Below the pieces are notes generated by a model that saw only the letters and a list, made by a program, of their open reading frames with translations, did not search any database and was not told where the DNA came from. Both the position numbers and the translations under genes were made by a program. Shown here in pieces: positions 1 to 12,520 of a stretch of DNA of 64,000 nt (positions are counted from its first letter, which is position 1; each line of letters begins with the position of its first letter). The DNA lies in contig OZ231127.1 of assembly GCA_965153355.1 (NCBI GenBank), positions 8,680,001-8,744,000 of the forward strand. Reading direction: 5' to 3'. The stretch comes from Flaccisagitta enflata (Eukaryota > Chaetognatha > Sagittoidea > Aphragmophora).

Positions 1-2
1 GA

Positions 3-98
<96 letters not shown>
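1..98. repeat. (GAAA)n microsatellite
   Basis: Near-perfect GAAA tetranucleotide run at the window edge. It probably continues to the left of the window. From 99 to 430 I see no gene or recognisable element. Confidence 0.97.
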
Positions 99-99
<1 letters not shown>

Positions 100-430
100 G
101 AAAAAAAAGGAGCAGCGGAAAACATGGAATATGCATTATTGCATGTTGGATGTGCCGTACAACAAACGTGAAAAATGCTTCAAGACAGATTGAACAAATA
201 ACGATAATGTTATCACAAATGGCGAAAGGAATGAAAAATAAGGTATTGAGGTTACCTAAGAATGGTGAGCAGAGGGAAGTACCTTCGCTACTGTTTAACG
301 AGCTGTCAATTCGTTGTTTTTTTTCATGATGCTCATTTTCATGTCCGACTGCCCAAAAAGTCAAACTGTTAGTTTGTCCCTTAATCTATTTGACTACTTA
401 CTGCTTACGTCTCTGTCTGATCCGCTATGT

Positions 431-540
<110 letters not shown>

Positions 541-639
541 CCTCCTCTGCCCTTTCTTATATCTGTCTATTAACAAGAAAAGAGAGAAAACATTGATTAA
601 CATTCATTTATTAATGCATTTACGAGTTTCCGAACAAAC

Positions 640-945
640 ATCGAGTGGAGTGGTAAGTGGCAACGGAGGAGGAGGCGGCGGCGGCAAAGGAAGAAAGAGA
701 AATGGCGGAGTAAGTGGTGATGGCTTTGAAGGCGTTGCTTGCGATGGAGGCGGAGGAGGCGAGCTGGTTATAACAAGCCTGATTGTCAAGTAGCGCTTAA
801 AAAGATAAGCAGATTTCGGAGATGGAAGATGATGGAAGTGGAGATGCTACATGGTCTAGTAGTGGCGGTGTTGGCGGAAGAAGTCGCAAGTACGGTGGCG
901 GTGGTGGCGGAAGAAGTCGCAAGTACGGTGGAGAGGTTAAAAGTG
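640..945. repeat. GGA/GGC-rich trinucleotide region with a 33-bp duplication
   Basis: Irregular GGAGGCGGC-type trinucleotides. A block near 861-925 contains two copies of a roughly 33-bp unit containing GGCGGAAGAAGTCGCAAGTA. Frames run open on both strands only because of the triplet periodicity. No domain is recognisable. Confidence 0.75.
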
Positions 946-1225
946 GTGAACAGTTTTGTCGGAGAGGTACTACCGACTTTGCCCCTGTTTCGTGAAAAAA
1001 GCCCGCCTCCCACGTCACAGCCACCTTGTATGTTTTTCCTCATGCATAATTCCATTCTTTTTTTTTTCTCGCTTTCCATTTTTCTCTTTTTTTTTCTTTT
1101 TACTCGTAGCTCCTCTTTTTAACCTTCTCTCTACATCGTTTTTTTTTCTTTCCCTCCTAAATTTCTTCGTCTTAGATTCTTAATTTTTTTCTTTTTTTTT
1201 CTTTTTTTCTTTGTATATTTCTTTT

Positions 1226-1231
1226 TTTCTC

Positions 1232-1314
<83 letters not shown>

Positions 1315-1335
1315 CTCTTTCTTTCTTCTTTCTTA
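1226..1335. repeat. (CTTT)n microsatellite
   Basis: Long CTTT run. The DNA on either side (1,040-1,225) is T-rich low-complexity sequence. Confidence 0.96.
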
Positions 1336-1481
1336 ACAGCTTCTGATTGTTACTTTCCTTTCCCCTGTCTTTGGCAAATGACAAATTAGTTTGATTTCTT
1401 TTCCGGTACGATCTGCAAACTTTTTTACAAAATCTTTCAGTCATCAAAATTTTAAAGTTTCCAATCATAGATTTCAACAAG

Positions 1482-1665
1482 GCTGTATACACGGCTACCC
1501 AAGTTGCGTGCGGATGAGCAGGAACAGTGATTAAAAAGGCTAACCAAGCATTTGGGCAAGAGCGGTAATGCAAAAAAGACCCGTGAATGCAGAAAAAGCT
1601 GAGTATGACCAACCGACCTACCGGCCATCTGACCGACATTGAAATTTAAAGAGTCGCGTGCACGT
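1482..1665 (-). mobile_element. Family 2 hairpin element (AGTCGCG type), minus orientation
   Basis: Read on the minus strand it starts near GTCGCGTGCACGCG (degenerate here). It passes through a GGTCGGT tetranucleotide stretch and CTGCTCATCCGCACGC, and ends with GTAGCCGTGTATACAGCCTTG. This is the order seen in the other copies of this family in the window. It has diverged from the better copies at 28,155 and 45,535. Confidence 0.75.
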
Positions 1666-1965
1666 TTTCTGACTGGCAGTTACCCTTCTATAGTTAAACC
1701 GTACGTTATTTTTAATTCTGACATGCAAACGAAGATTTCTCCCAATCCCAGCGGGTTGTCCAATATGAACCGCACCATGGTGATTCCAATCTCAGCGAAA
1801 AAAAACAAACGAAAATTGTCATTGCTCAATTGGACTAGAAAGAAATACACAAACTTGTTGAGCAGATTGTGAATACCAATTTGCATTTGACAATTACGAT
1901 AACACCTATTCTGAAAGAGTGCTGTCCCGTTCTAAAGGTATTTGCAAAATCTTTAGACTGAGACT

Positions 1966-2146
1966 AATCTGGTGGCTGTGGCATTACTCCTTCCAAATTT
2001 GACGCCATTTCGAACCACTTCGGCGTATCTTTCGGCGAAGATGGAAGACCGACGAACTGCCGACCGTCGCTTGCAAATTCCACCACTTCGGCGATCAACC
2101 CATTTGCCGTTCTTCCATCGATTATTGGACCCCCAAAAATTTGCAC
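1966..2146 (-). other. unidentified short open frame, possible exon
   Basis: A 60-codon minus frame of ordinary composition containing FGGPIIDGRTANG and PKWFEMASNLEG, in a region without microsatellites. The sequence carries two copies of CGCCGAAGTGGT about 60 bp apart, so it may instead be a decayed repeat. I do not recognise a family and see no convincing splice sites. Treat it as a candidate only. Confidence 0.15.
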
Positions 2147-2348
2147 TTTTTTTCTCGTTCATCTTTTGGCTCGTTTCAGATTCCTTTGGCCTCATCTATT
2201 CGCGATTTTTCTTTCTCTTCGTCACCCAAGTTTACCTTTTCTTCTTTCATTTGTTTTACTTTCTCTTACTTCCACATTGCCCATGGTTCTTCTACTAAAC
2301 GAACCCAAATCTTGCCGTATTTCAGTTTCTGTATGTTTGTCGGTCTGG

Positions 2349-2413
<65 letters not shown>
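2349..2413. repeat. (CT)n microsatellite
   Basis: About 32 CT units. The flanking T-rich sequence up to 2,700 is low complexity. Confidence 0.97.
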
Positions 2414-2415
<2 letters not shown>

Positions 2416-2764
2416 CTCTAAATGCTCATTTTGCCAGATTTTTGCTCATTTCATTTCCCCCAGCCTCCACAATTGCTTACATACAGTCTCCTCATCTTCT
2501 CTCCCTTCCCATCCTCCTCATTCCTACTACTTCTTCCTCCTCTATTCTCTTTCGCCTTTACTAACGTGTAGCCAAAGACCTTTTTTGGTGTTTTTTCTTT
2601 CTTTCTTTTTTGTTCATTTCACTTGTCTCTTTTCTTTTTACTTTTCACTTCACTTTTTTTCCTTTTCTCCTTTCTTTCTCTCATCGCGTCTTCCGAGGTT
2701 GCCTTAATTTTTCTCTCCATTAACAAATTTTGGCTAATGACGCAGAGCTCCGGCGCCCGCCACG

Positions 2765-3160
2765 AGGAAGATGGCAAACGAAGGCGAAGGCGAAGGAGAT
2801 GGCAACAACGGCAATGGCGTCAAAGAAGATGGCAAACAAAGGTGAAGGCACCAATGGAGATGGCAAATGACAGCAATGGCGACAAAAAAGATGGCAATGA
2901 TGCCAAAGGCAACCAAAATGATGGCAATGACGATGATGGCAATAAAGAAGATGTCAAATAGACAGCAATGACAACAAAGAATACGGCAACGACAGTTATG
3001 GAAATGAGGTTGATGGCAATGATGATGAAGCCAACAAAAACAATGGAAAACGACGACAGTGAAGAATTTGGCAACAACGGCAATGGTAACAAAGAAGATG
3101 GCAAACAGCGGCGATGGCAATAAAGAGGATGGCTTGAGATGCCAAGGGCAAGAAAGAGGG
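2765..3160. repeat. GATGGCAA-type minisatellite with a terminal palindrome
   Basis: Imperfect tandem units of about 15 bp around GATGGCAACAAAGAA. At the right edge (3,168-3,244) is a dyad made of CACGTAGTTACGAC and GTCGTAACTACGTGC. The same combination, the GTAGTTGCGAC dyad plus GATGGCAA units, recurs at 6,845-7,075, so this looks like a third hairpin-plus-minisatellite family. Confidence 0.7.
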
Positions 3161-3315
3161 GGCAACCACGTAGTTACGACAGTGCCTGTCACAAATCTTT
3201 GTGTTTGTTCTAAATGCACGTTGTTACGACGTCGTAACTACGTGCACTATCCCTCAATGTCTCTGTCTAAGCTGTGTGAACTCATTCACTTTTACACTAT
3301 GCTTAAATGACTCTC

Positions 3316-3324
3316 TAACACACA

Positions 3325-3405
<81 letters not shown>

Positions 3406-3462
3406 CATTTCCTCTCTCTTACTCTCTCTCTCTGGCTGTCTGTCTGTCTGTCTCTCTGTCTA
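3316..3462. repeat. (CT)n / (TGTC)n compound microsatellite
   Basis: CT repeats broken by short CAACT and TTTCATTT interruptions, ending in TGTC units. Confidence 0.96.
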
Positions 3463-3594
3463 CCCCCATCTGTGGGTACGTATCAGTGTTCCGAATTCGG
3501 AACCCTGAGATGTCCCATTTTGTTTGTTTTCTTGATGTTCCTAATTCTGAGCAGTGAGATATTGTATTATCACTGTTCCTAATTTTTTTTGTTG

Positions 3595-3597
<3 letters not shown>

Positions 3598-3638
<41 letters not shown>
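3598..3638. repeat. (CT)n microsatellite
   Basis: About 20 CT units. From 3,640 to 4,298 there is AT-rich DNA with a diverged direct repeat (3,875-3,945 against 4,076-4,135) and no gene. Confidence 0.95.
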
Positions 3639-3642
<4 letters not shown>

Positions 3643-4296
3643 TGTGTCACAATAATTGGTCCAAATATAAGGATACATAATAAATAATATAATGTAAAGC
3701 AAAAATTACAAAAATAATGAAAATGTTTAGAAGAAAAAAAACTTTTTTCTTGATCATGCATTTTCAAAAATAAATTATTTACTTCTAAAGAAAAACTTGA
3801 AACCTTTTTTTGTGTCCTGAGTTAATGTATTTTCTGTTTTTAACATCGTTATCTTAAAATGATGGAAAAATGATTATAGTTTGGTTTTGATGCTTTGAAA
3901 ATTTTTGACCACAGTTAGTGACATGAGCCTTGAACATGAAGTTAGTAGTGTTTATAAGTTGAGTGCTATACTATTCTACACCCTGCCACATTTTCTTTCT
4001 TTTTTCTGCAAACAATAAAAGAACTTGAAGAATGAATTTGCTTCTGTTATAAGCATAACTCTGTTGTTAGGTTTCTGTAGTTTCGTTTCAATGCTTTCAA
4101 AATGTTGGTCAACAGTTTGTGACATAAGCTTTCACACTTAAAGAACTTTCTCCTTCTCCTAGTGGTTAGGATTTGGGTCTAAGGGCTGATATTGATGGTG
4201 TTAGGGCTAGGATTTGGGATTGAGGTTAGGATTTGGGCCATGAGGCAGGGACATGGGCTTTGAAGCTGAGATACAGGCAAGATAGAGAAGTAGTAG

Positions 4297-4642
<346 letters not shown>

Positions 4643-4689
4643 ACAGACAGCATATAACAGAAAGAATCAAGGAAAAGAGAGAGATTACT

Positions 4690-4725
4690 ATTTCTCAGTG
4701 CTCCAAATTCGGAGCACTGAGAAAA
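4690..4725. other. perfect palindromic hairpin
   Basis: TTTCTCAGTGCTCC and GGAGCACTGAGAAAA form a 14-bp perfect stem with a 6-base loop. A related imperfect dyad (CAGTGTTCCGAATTCGGAAC) lies at about 3,485-3,505, and a half-copy (GGAGCACTGAGA) follows at 4,739. Confidence 0.8.
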
Positions 4726-5457
4726 TACGATTTTTAGGAGCACTGAGACTTAGTACCCTCGGAGCACCGCGTCGCGCCCCCATCTGTCTGTCTGTCTGTA
4801 TGTCTCTCTGTCTCTCTGTGACCATCTCCATGCCTGTCCATTCATTGTTGTGATCATCCCATTGTTCCCCCCCCCCCCTCCACCCCATTACCTAACATCA
4901 GTAAGACATAGATATGTATCACACTCGACTGATTCGCGAAGTGAAATCCTAGGCTTAAATCCATCCTTAAATGGATATCCCTTGATTTAGAGCTTACATA
5001 TAAGAATTAGTCATAGCGACAAGCAACTTAAAAGCTAAAATCGATAGATTTCAACTCAAGGATTTTCATTCCAAAGAAATGCTACTTCGCGATTTACAAT
5101 TAAACAAAGTAAGTGTGGTATAAGCATTGAGCAAATCGTTAACGATTTTTCTGATTCTCATTGTCGATCATACTTATGAAAAGTGGAACAATATCCCTTA
5201 CTATACCCAAACTGTGAACCTCTCTTTTGCAAAAATGCTCATTTTTCAATAGGATTGCAAAACTGTAAATGGCAATGTTTTCACTCTTTTTTATGCCCGT
5301 TCTAAACTAATAAAGCTAGGAATAGGATTGGAGCCAAATGAGAGTCTCTTTAAGATCTTCAAAATAGATTTTGTTTGATTACTTTGAAATTTATTATGAT
5401 AAATTGTCATTTAAAAGTTTGGCTTTTTTTTATTTGCATAGTAAAGATAAATAGATA

Positions 5458-5947
5458 CAGTAGATGTCGTCTAGACTTGGAAATACCGGGGAGCTCATAA
5501 CCTGAGCATCAGTATAGTGAGGGGACTGATATTTTGCTGGTGTAAAGTATAGACTCTAAAGGGTTGACAATGGGGTTTGGCATCCCCCTACAGCTTACCT
5601 TATAAAAAAAATTTTTGATATAAAATGCCAGGATCAATCACTTTTATGGCAGAATTTCAGCTTCATCTATTTGCTTTAATTGTAAAACCTAGAACCTTTA
5701 AAGAACTAAACTGATCAAGATAGATTTGAAATCAAGTGAGTTAACCACTAGACCAGTTCTGGCAGCAGTTTTAGTGGAGCAAATTTGATTGAGTATATTT
5801 AAAAGAATTTTCTATCCACAGAGCTACCATACCTCATCATCAATCCTATAAAACATAAGCATTATACACACAGTTTTATTTCATTAGCACAAATGGTATT
5901 TAGGATATGAGGGCCCCCATATGTCCAAGTCTGGATGGCATCTACTG
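5458..5947. mobile_element. MITE with TA target duplication
   Basis: Inverted ends begin CAGTAGATGTCGTCTAGACT on the left and CAGTAGATGCCATCCAGACT on the right (reverse complement), continuing imperfectly for about 45 bp. Both sides are flanked by TA, as expected of Tc1/mariner-pogo-mobilised elements. No transposase frame is present. Confidence 0.8.
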
Positions 5948-5996
5948 TAGATAGATATAGAGATGTAGAAATAGACTGAGAAACAGAGACAGTATA

Positions 5997-6759
5997 CAGG
6001 GTCATCAATCTCAACTGAAAAAAAGTATTAAGCTATTGTGCTTCAATGCTTCCTTTTCATGATTTGAAATTGATTTTCCCTTTAAGTACAATGTTTGACG
6101 TTTTTTGTGTCAAAATTTCATTGGTCTAGGTTAAATAGTTTGTCTACAACCTCAATTTGAAGTAATTTTGGTATTAACAGCTGAGGCGAAATTAATATAT
6201 TGCTCACAATAGTGTCTTTCTTTAAATTCCTCTCATTTCTAAACCGTTTAAGCTACAAACGCCAGATTGGTCTCAAATGAAAGATAATTTGATGTAGTTT
6301 TTCATAATTTCTTTTGTAGGTAGATGAATTGGCATAAAGAGTAAATTTCATGTCCTTGAAATCGATTTTTTTGTCTAAATTCCTTTGACTTGTGGGTTTT
6401 TCAATAAGAAGTACAACAAAAAGGTAAAAAACGGTTTTTCTCTTTTTGATAGCTAAAACTGCATTAAATTATCTTTCATTCGAGACCAATCTGGCATCTG
6501 TAGCTCAAGCCGTTTAGAAATAAGACCTATTTAAAGAGGAACTGCCTTGTCAAACAACAATTTTCCTTTATTTTACTCCTGAAACTGTTCATACTTCAAA
6601 TTGTCATAAAATGAAAACTATTCGACCCAAGTTGATAAAATTTTGATACAAAAAACGTCAAACAATGTTCTTTAAAGAAAAAATGATTTCAATTCACTCA
6701 GTTGATGCATCTAAGAGAAAAAGCTTAAAAGAATTTTTCAAACGAGATTGATGGCTGTG
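5997..6759. mobile_element. fully palindromic MITE, long foldback
   Basis: Left end CAGGGTCATCAATCTC and right end (reverse complement) CACAGCCATCAATCTC, flanked by TA. The arms stay complementary for roughly 370 bp to the centre, for example GCCAGATTGGTCTCAAATGA against its inverted partner near 6,480. A transcript would form a long double-stranded hairpin. There is no coding capacity. Confidence 0.82.
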
Positions 6760-6844
6760 TAATGCATTGCGAGTGGTTGAAACTTCATCTAAATGATCAA
6801 ATTGAGTATCTTGTAGTATTCACTCATTATATTTTCATTCACAT

Positions 6845-7080
6845 AGTGACGACAGTCAAATGAGAAGCTGTTGTTCAATTTTTCATGTAGTTGCGACGTC
6901 GCAACTTCGTTCATTTTCTATGAACATAGTTTTGACTGTCGCAACTACATTAATACTTCAGAAAGAGGGTGGCAAAAACCTGCGATGGCAACTTGGCAAG
7001 GCAGTAATGGCAAAGGACGGCGATGGTAAGGGACGGCGATGGCGAAAAAGTTGGCAACTTCGGCAACTCCGGAGGTGAGG
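6845..7080. repeat. GTAGTTGCGAC dyad plus GATGGC minisatellite
   Basis: Dyad GTAGTTGCGACGTCGCAAC followed by CTGTCGCAACTAC, then about 15-bp units around GATGGCAA and GGACGGCGATGG. It matches the arrangement at 2,765-3,244. Confidence 0.6.
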
Positions 7081-7162
7081 GAGGTTGTAGTAGGGCTCAG
7101 AGGTGACATAGGCAGTGGGGGGAGGACTGGCGGTGGGGGATGCAGAGGTGGTACAAGAGCTT

Positions 7163-7165
<3 letters not shown>

Positions 7166-7248
<83 letters not shown>
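7166..7248. repeat. (GA)n microsatellite
   Basis: About 40 GA units. Confidence 0.97.
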
Positions 7249-7249
<1 letters not shown>

Positions 7250-7483
7250 ATAGTCAGTCGTCAGTCACAGTGTATGACAAACTAATCCCCCTGAAAAATA
7301 TGAAACAGGGCTCTCTCTGACTAGTTACATGTTACTATGCGTATCACTCCAAGCTTTCTATTTTACAAAACTGAAGGGCAAAGGTTTACAAGAGGACCAC
7401 ACTTTTTCTAGCGTTTGTAACCAAGTTTTTTTTGCCAGTGGGCACTGGTACATATCTGAAATGAAATCAACAAATTCAACCAT

Positions 7484-7850
7484 TCCTACCCCTACCCCTA
7501 AACCCCCCCTACCCCAAAACCCAACCCTACCCCTAAACCTAACCCTACCCCCAACCCTATCCCTAAACCCAACCCTACCCCTAAATCCCCACCTTCCCCT
7601 ACTCCTCATCTCCCCTAACCCTAAACCTCTCCTACCCCTAAACCCCCCTACCCCTAGACCCAACCCTACCCCTAAACCTCCCCTACCCCTAAACCCCCCT
7701 ACCCCTAAACCCAACCCTACCCCCAACCCTAAACCCAACCCGACCCCTAACCCTAAACCCAACCCTACCTCTAAACCTAACCCTACCCCTAACTCCCCAC
7801 CTTCCCTACCCCAAACTACCCCTAACCAATCCCTGACCCTAAATCAACAA
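7484..7850. repeat. degenerate telomere-like CCCTAA array
   Basis: About 365 bp of CCCCTAAACC, CCCTAACCCTA and CCCCTACCC variants, related to the TTAGGG telomere repeat on the minus strand but with units of 6-8 bp. From 7,850 to 9,167 I see no gene. Confidence 0.85.
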
Positions 7851-8413
7851 TCAAATCAATATTTCGATGCGCGAGAGATGAACGAGAATGAGACGTCAGG
7901 AGCAAGCAGCGTCGAAAGCAAAAGACACTCAAGTTTTTTAAGTGTGGTCCTCTTGCAAACCTAGACCAACTGAGCAAAAATCGGTTTAGAGTCAGATCAA
8001 TCTTTTTAAACAATGTTTAATAAACATACGTTCAGACTTGTACTCGAACTAGCAAGCAATTTGCTAGCAGTACTACTAGCAGAAATTTTTTTGCTGCTAG
8101 CAGAGAATAGCAGGTATTTCTAGCCTTTTTTACGAAAATACTAGAAAAAAAACTTTATTTAAAAAGACTTTTACCTTGATTTTTTCTAAAGTCTTACATT
8201 GGGAACCATCATTCTAAAGAAGGTCAGAGGTGGAGATTCTGTGTAGCATGGTAGCAATACTACGCGACAAGCAATCCTAAGCAACAGCCAGCTAGGGGCA
8301 TGATGGAGGAAAAAGGCCCAGAAAGGAAGTAGGGAAGGAAGAGAGAGAGGATCCAAGAAAGTATCCCGTGGCAACACTAGCGCATGTAATTTCACATTCC
8401 TCGAATCTCTATT

Positions 8414-8492
8414 ACTTCATTTCTATTTCATTTCTATTTCATTTCTATTTCATTTCTATTTCATTTCTATTTCATTTCTATTTTATTTCTCA
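8414..8492. repeat. (TTTCATTTCTAT)n minisatellite
   Basis: About six copies of a 12-bp unit. Confidence 0.9.
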
Positions 8493-9167
8493 TTTGCATA
8501 TTGCAGTTTTTTTAATCATGCACGTCAAAAACTTCTTTAAACGAGAAGAGAACCTTTCTTAGCTTTAAATACTTCGCTATTCTAATGATTAATGAAAAAC
8601 TCATTTAACCTTGCAAACAAGCAAGTCTGAAGGCATTTGTTAAAAAATCATTCAATTTCATTGCACGATTTTGTATTGTTAGAAGGGACAATTCATTAAA
8701 AAAATTTCACAAAATCGAGCGAAATGTTTTTGAGACCGTTCGTTTCGTAGCCAGCGGTGCTGTGACAAGTGCCAAGCTTGTCACTGGCGGTCATTTCCCA
8801 GTGTTCATGGTTCGATAAACAAGTTAACCTGCAGGACTTAGCACATCGTGTCCTGTCATTGAACGAGTTCATTATGGGGAGCCTAAACAGAGATCGTCTT
8901 CGCACGGCTAGAGGAACTTACTGATTCAACTTTTTAAGTTGGCCGGTCTGAAGATGGTGACCGCATTGCTATATAATTACACTAAAAACAAGGCCGGCAC
9001 GACACGGTGTAGAGATGCGTGTCCGTGCCGCGACTGAAAATATTACTATCATATTTTACGTCGTTTAAAACCCTGGCGTTTAAGCTCTCCTCCGTTCATC
9101 TTTTTCATCTTTCCTAATATTTTCAATATCCTAGATGTGCTGAACAAAAAGAAACATGTTTGTGTCT

Positions 9168-9310
9168 TTTTAGTCGCGTGCTACGCGACTCTACTTTTCT
9201 GTTTTTTTATTCTTTTACCACGCTGCTCCTGCCCAATTGGTCTAGTGACCTCAAAAAATGGCCCCTGTCCACCCGCACTTGACTGTGGTAGCCATGTAAC
9301 CGGTCTTGTT
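9168..9310 (+). mobile_element. Family 2 hairpin element
   Basis: Begins TTTTAGTCGCGTGCTACGCG (palindromic) and has CACGCTGCTCCTGCCCAATT, CTAGTGACCTCAAAAAATGG and GCCATGTAACCGGTCTTGTT in family order. The (GGTC)n block is missing, so this is a short variant. Confidence 0.85.
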
Positions 9311-10542
9311 ACTCGAAGTGGAGGAAATCATTGTGACTTTTTTTGCCTAAACTTTGAGAGGTCATACCTCGTGAATGGTTTGCCCGATTGACTTGATTTT
9401 TTATATGGTAACGTCATATGACCTTGACTACTGATGTGTAAAGTTTCAAAAAAATTCAGAAAGTCCAACCACCCAAACCACCCTACCAAGCCAAAAATTT
9501 CAAAAAAACTTAGCTAATAAAAAATCCATTGAAATTTTCTGAAAGTTTGCATGAACAACCATCTAAACCCTTGACAAATCCTGAGCAGGTTGTACAGCGA
9601 TCACATAATCACCTTAGCCGTAATCGCCTTAATGATTCGTGGAGTTTCCCTTTTTTTTTGACTGACGCAATTGACGACGCGCACGGCCCCCTTTCTTGGA
9701 ATATTTATCATGTTATTATCCATCTTGATGCACTCTAACGGGGATATGCTCAACATATGTCAGCGAAGACTTATTCGTTATTAAACGACAATTCTTTTAA
9801 AAAGTTTGACAAAAAAAAATCACTTTCTTCTCCATTTGTGAATAAAAGTTCGGTAATGGTCTCAATTACATCGCTTCTTGACCGGTTGAAAGATGGCCGC
9901 ATGCAATGAATGATGCGGTCTTCTAAAGTCAAAAGTTAGATGGCGGCCCAAGGGGCTTGCCTACGCACTGGGTGAAGGCTCCCGCCTCCCAGCCTGGCCC
10001 TTTCCCTGGATTTGTCCTGGCCGCAGTTAGGCCTGCATGAGAAGTAGGAATGGCATGGACCTTAGTCATTCCTGTACGCGTGGCCTTTTACATTATTTTA
10101 ACAATATACAAACATGTTTGAATCTCACTTCTTGACACAAGTTTATTGGCCCATAATGATGCCCTCCGATCTAGTGATAAACTATCATATCTTCAACGAC
10201 TACTTTTTGCTAGCAGCGCTAGCAGAAAAATTTCAAAAATGCTATCCGCCAGCAGTAGGAAAAATCCACTGCCGGTTCGAGTACTAGTTCAGACTCAAAT
10301 CACCATCCCATTTCTCATATAACTATTTTTGTTATTGTTCATTGTCTCTTCTATCGCCAACATGAACGTAGCATGCGACAATCGAAACAACAAACAAGTC
10401 CATCAAGACTCCAAGTGATAAAACTGATATTGTAGAAGCAAAAGCGGACTAACTTTGACAATCAGCCTCTGATGTCATGAGTTTGTTTACGCGGTAGAAT
10501 TTTAGAGGGAATCACGATTAATCACGTAGTCCTCAACGCAAG

Positions 10543-10863
10543 TTGATTACCAGGGAACTAATTTCCCTGTGGATACGACGATACGTCCACGTTTTGCCAT
10601 TCAACTCATACTGGTCAAACTCAATTTTGCATAATCTCATTGTGCAAACTTTGCATCGAGATTTTGCAATCTTATATGAGAACGAAATTCCTCACTCTGA
10701 GTTGATTCCGAATCGTGACAGATGGATGGACCTACCGACAGATGGGCAGGGCCACTTGAACAGAAACGTGGACGATTGGAGGCTGCTATATGCTATCCCG
10801 CCTATGATAGCGATTTTGGTGGTTCGAATGGCGAGAAAGTCAGAAAAGATACAGGTTAGATAA
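10543..10863 (+). other. unidentified open frame
   Basis: A 106-codon plus frame of balanced composition with a hydrophobic stretch (LLYAIPPMIAILVV) near its end and a possible donor (CAG|GTTAGA) just before the stop. I recognise no domain, and the surrounding 2 kb shows no partner exons. It could be chance. Confidence 0.15.
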
Positions 10864-11211
10864 AATGTCATTTCCCCTCTATGCTCGTTTTCTTGATATG
10901 CATGTTTTCCTATCCGCCTTCTTTGTATTCAAGCATCCTTATTTTGATTCTATTACTTTTCAAAATGCTCTAACTCACACCAATTACAGAGTCTATGATT
11001 CCCCACATCCGACAGACTCGGTCTCCCTCTTTTTCTTTGCCACCCCTTCTCTTTATTTTTCTTACAATTTTCACGGTTTGGCATTTTTCTTTCTTTTCTT
11101 TTTGCGCTTTCTTGTCTTCCAGAGGCTCAGCGCCTTAAAGCCGAAGATTCCAACGCCTTCATGTCAAATCCATGATGTGAATTTTTAGCGTCTTCATTTT
11201 TGCCGCCGCCT

Positions 11212-11215
<4 letters not shown>

Positions 11216-11272
<57 letters not shown>
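11216..11272. repeat. (CT)n microsatellite
   Basis: About 28 CT units. From 11,273 to 12,118 there is no supported gene. A possible 40-bp minus-strand exon (acceptor TTTATGTTTTCAG, donor GTAAGTC, around 11,423-11,462) is the best splice-like signal there, but it encodes nothing recognisable. Confidence 0.95.
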
Positions 11273-11275
<3 letters not shown>

Positions 11276-12116
11276 AAAATGACATTCTTTTTTTGTGTCG
11301 TAACTCATGCCTTCACCTTTCACAAAAATATGCCGACTCGCGGTTATGGCAGTCAGTGTGTTACGGTTGAGTGTGTGCGATATGTATTCAGGCCGTTGAC
11401 TTACCAGCCTCGCATCGCTTCAAACTTTGAAAATGATAACTGGCTGAAAACATAAATTAGAAAAAGGCCATCACGACCCCCGATGCGCCAAGTACACTAA
11501 ACCAGGGCGTGAGGAGTCCTCAGGCCGACCAACACAGACAGCCTCTCTACTACCTAGGGAACAAGTCTTCGTTCACTTGAGGAGGATGTTCTTTTACTGA
11601 ATGAATATCAAGAAGGTGAGGGGTTTCTTTTTTTTCAGTACCTCATCTGATGTCTCCCCTAGGCCATAGCTGCCTCCATTTGGCTTAGTGGCTGTTTTCT
11701 GAGTTCTAACATGAGTTCTGCTCATACAAGTCATCACAGATTTTTGCAGAATTTCTTTCAGTCATTTAGTTTATGTCATCAATTCTTCCTGTTCCAGATC
11801 CTTAATTTTAGGCAAAACATACACTGAAGATAAATTGGGATGTAATGGGACATTCGTATGTCGGTTGATATAAAAATCCATTTACATAATTTACTAAAAC
11901 AATGCCATAACTTGCATTTTGATAGATACGCTCACCAAAACAGATTCACGTCTGATTTTTCTGTATTTCTAAAAAGAGTAGTCATCTTCAAATCGTTTTT
12001 ATTTCTCAATGCCGCAAAAATGGAATTAGTTTTTTCAAATACATGTGAAAAGCGACAAGCCAAACAATATATCATGTGCGGGACAAGCAAAGAAGATAAG
12101 ATGTGTCTAATATTGA

Positions 12117-12118
<2 letters not shown>

Positions 12119-12207
<89 letters not shown>
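12119..12207. repeat. (GT)n microsatellite
   Basis: About 44 GT units. Confidence 0.97.
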
Positions 12208-12210
<3 letters not shown>

Positions 12211-12358
12211 GTGCGTATGAGTTTCATGGTAATAGTTGCGCAATGCGCATGCGATTGTGTTTGTGTGTAGGAAGGAAGAGTGAAATAGTTGGGTGCCCCG
12301 GATAACAAACCAGGGACAAAAAGATCCGAAACCACCACAAACAAAAAATAAAGGGAAG

Positions 12359-12520
<162 letters not shown>

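Larger units (their letters stand above)
8030..10293. mobile_element. possible large element with CTAGCAG-rich inverted ends
   Basis: TTCAGACTTGTACTCGAACTAG at the left matches the reverse complement of the right end (GAGTCTGAACTAGTACTCGAAC). Both ends then carry clusters of CTAGCAG. A Family 2 copy (9,168-9,310) lies inside. Target duplication and internal coding sequence were not found, so the boundaries are tentative. Confidence 0.4.

Noticed and set aside
8696-8905. Minus frame with several Cys and His, considered as a small gene
   Set aside because: No motif, start context or splice partner, and it lies within a probable large repeat element.
9895-10090. GC-richer stretch considered as a tRNA- or rRNA-derived SINE
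   Set aside because: No A/B box pair, no cloverleaf and no A-rich tail could be identified.
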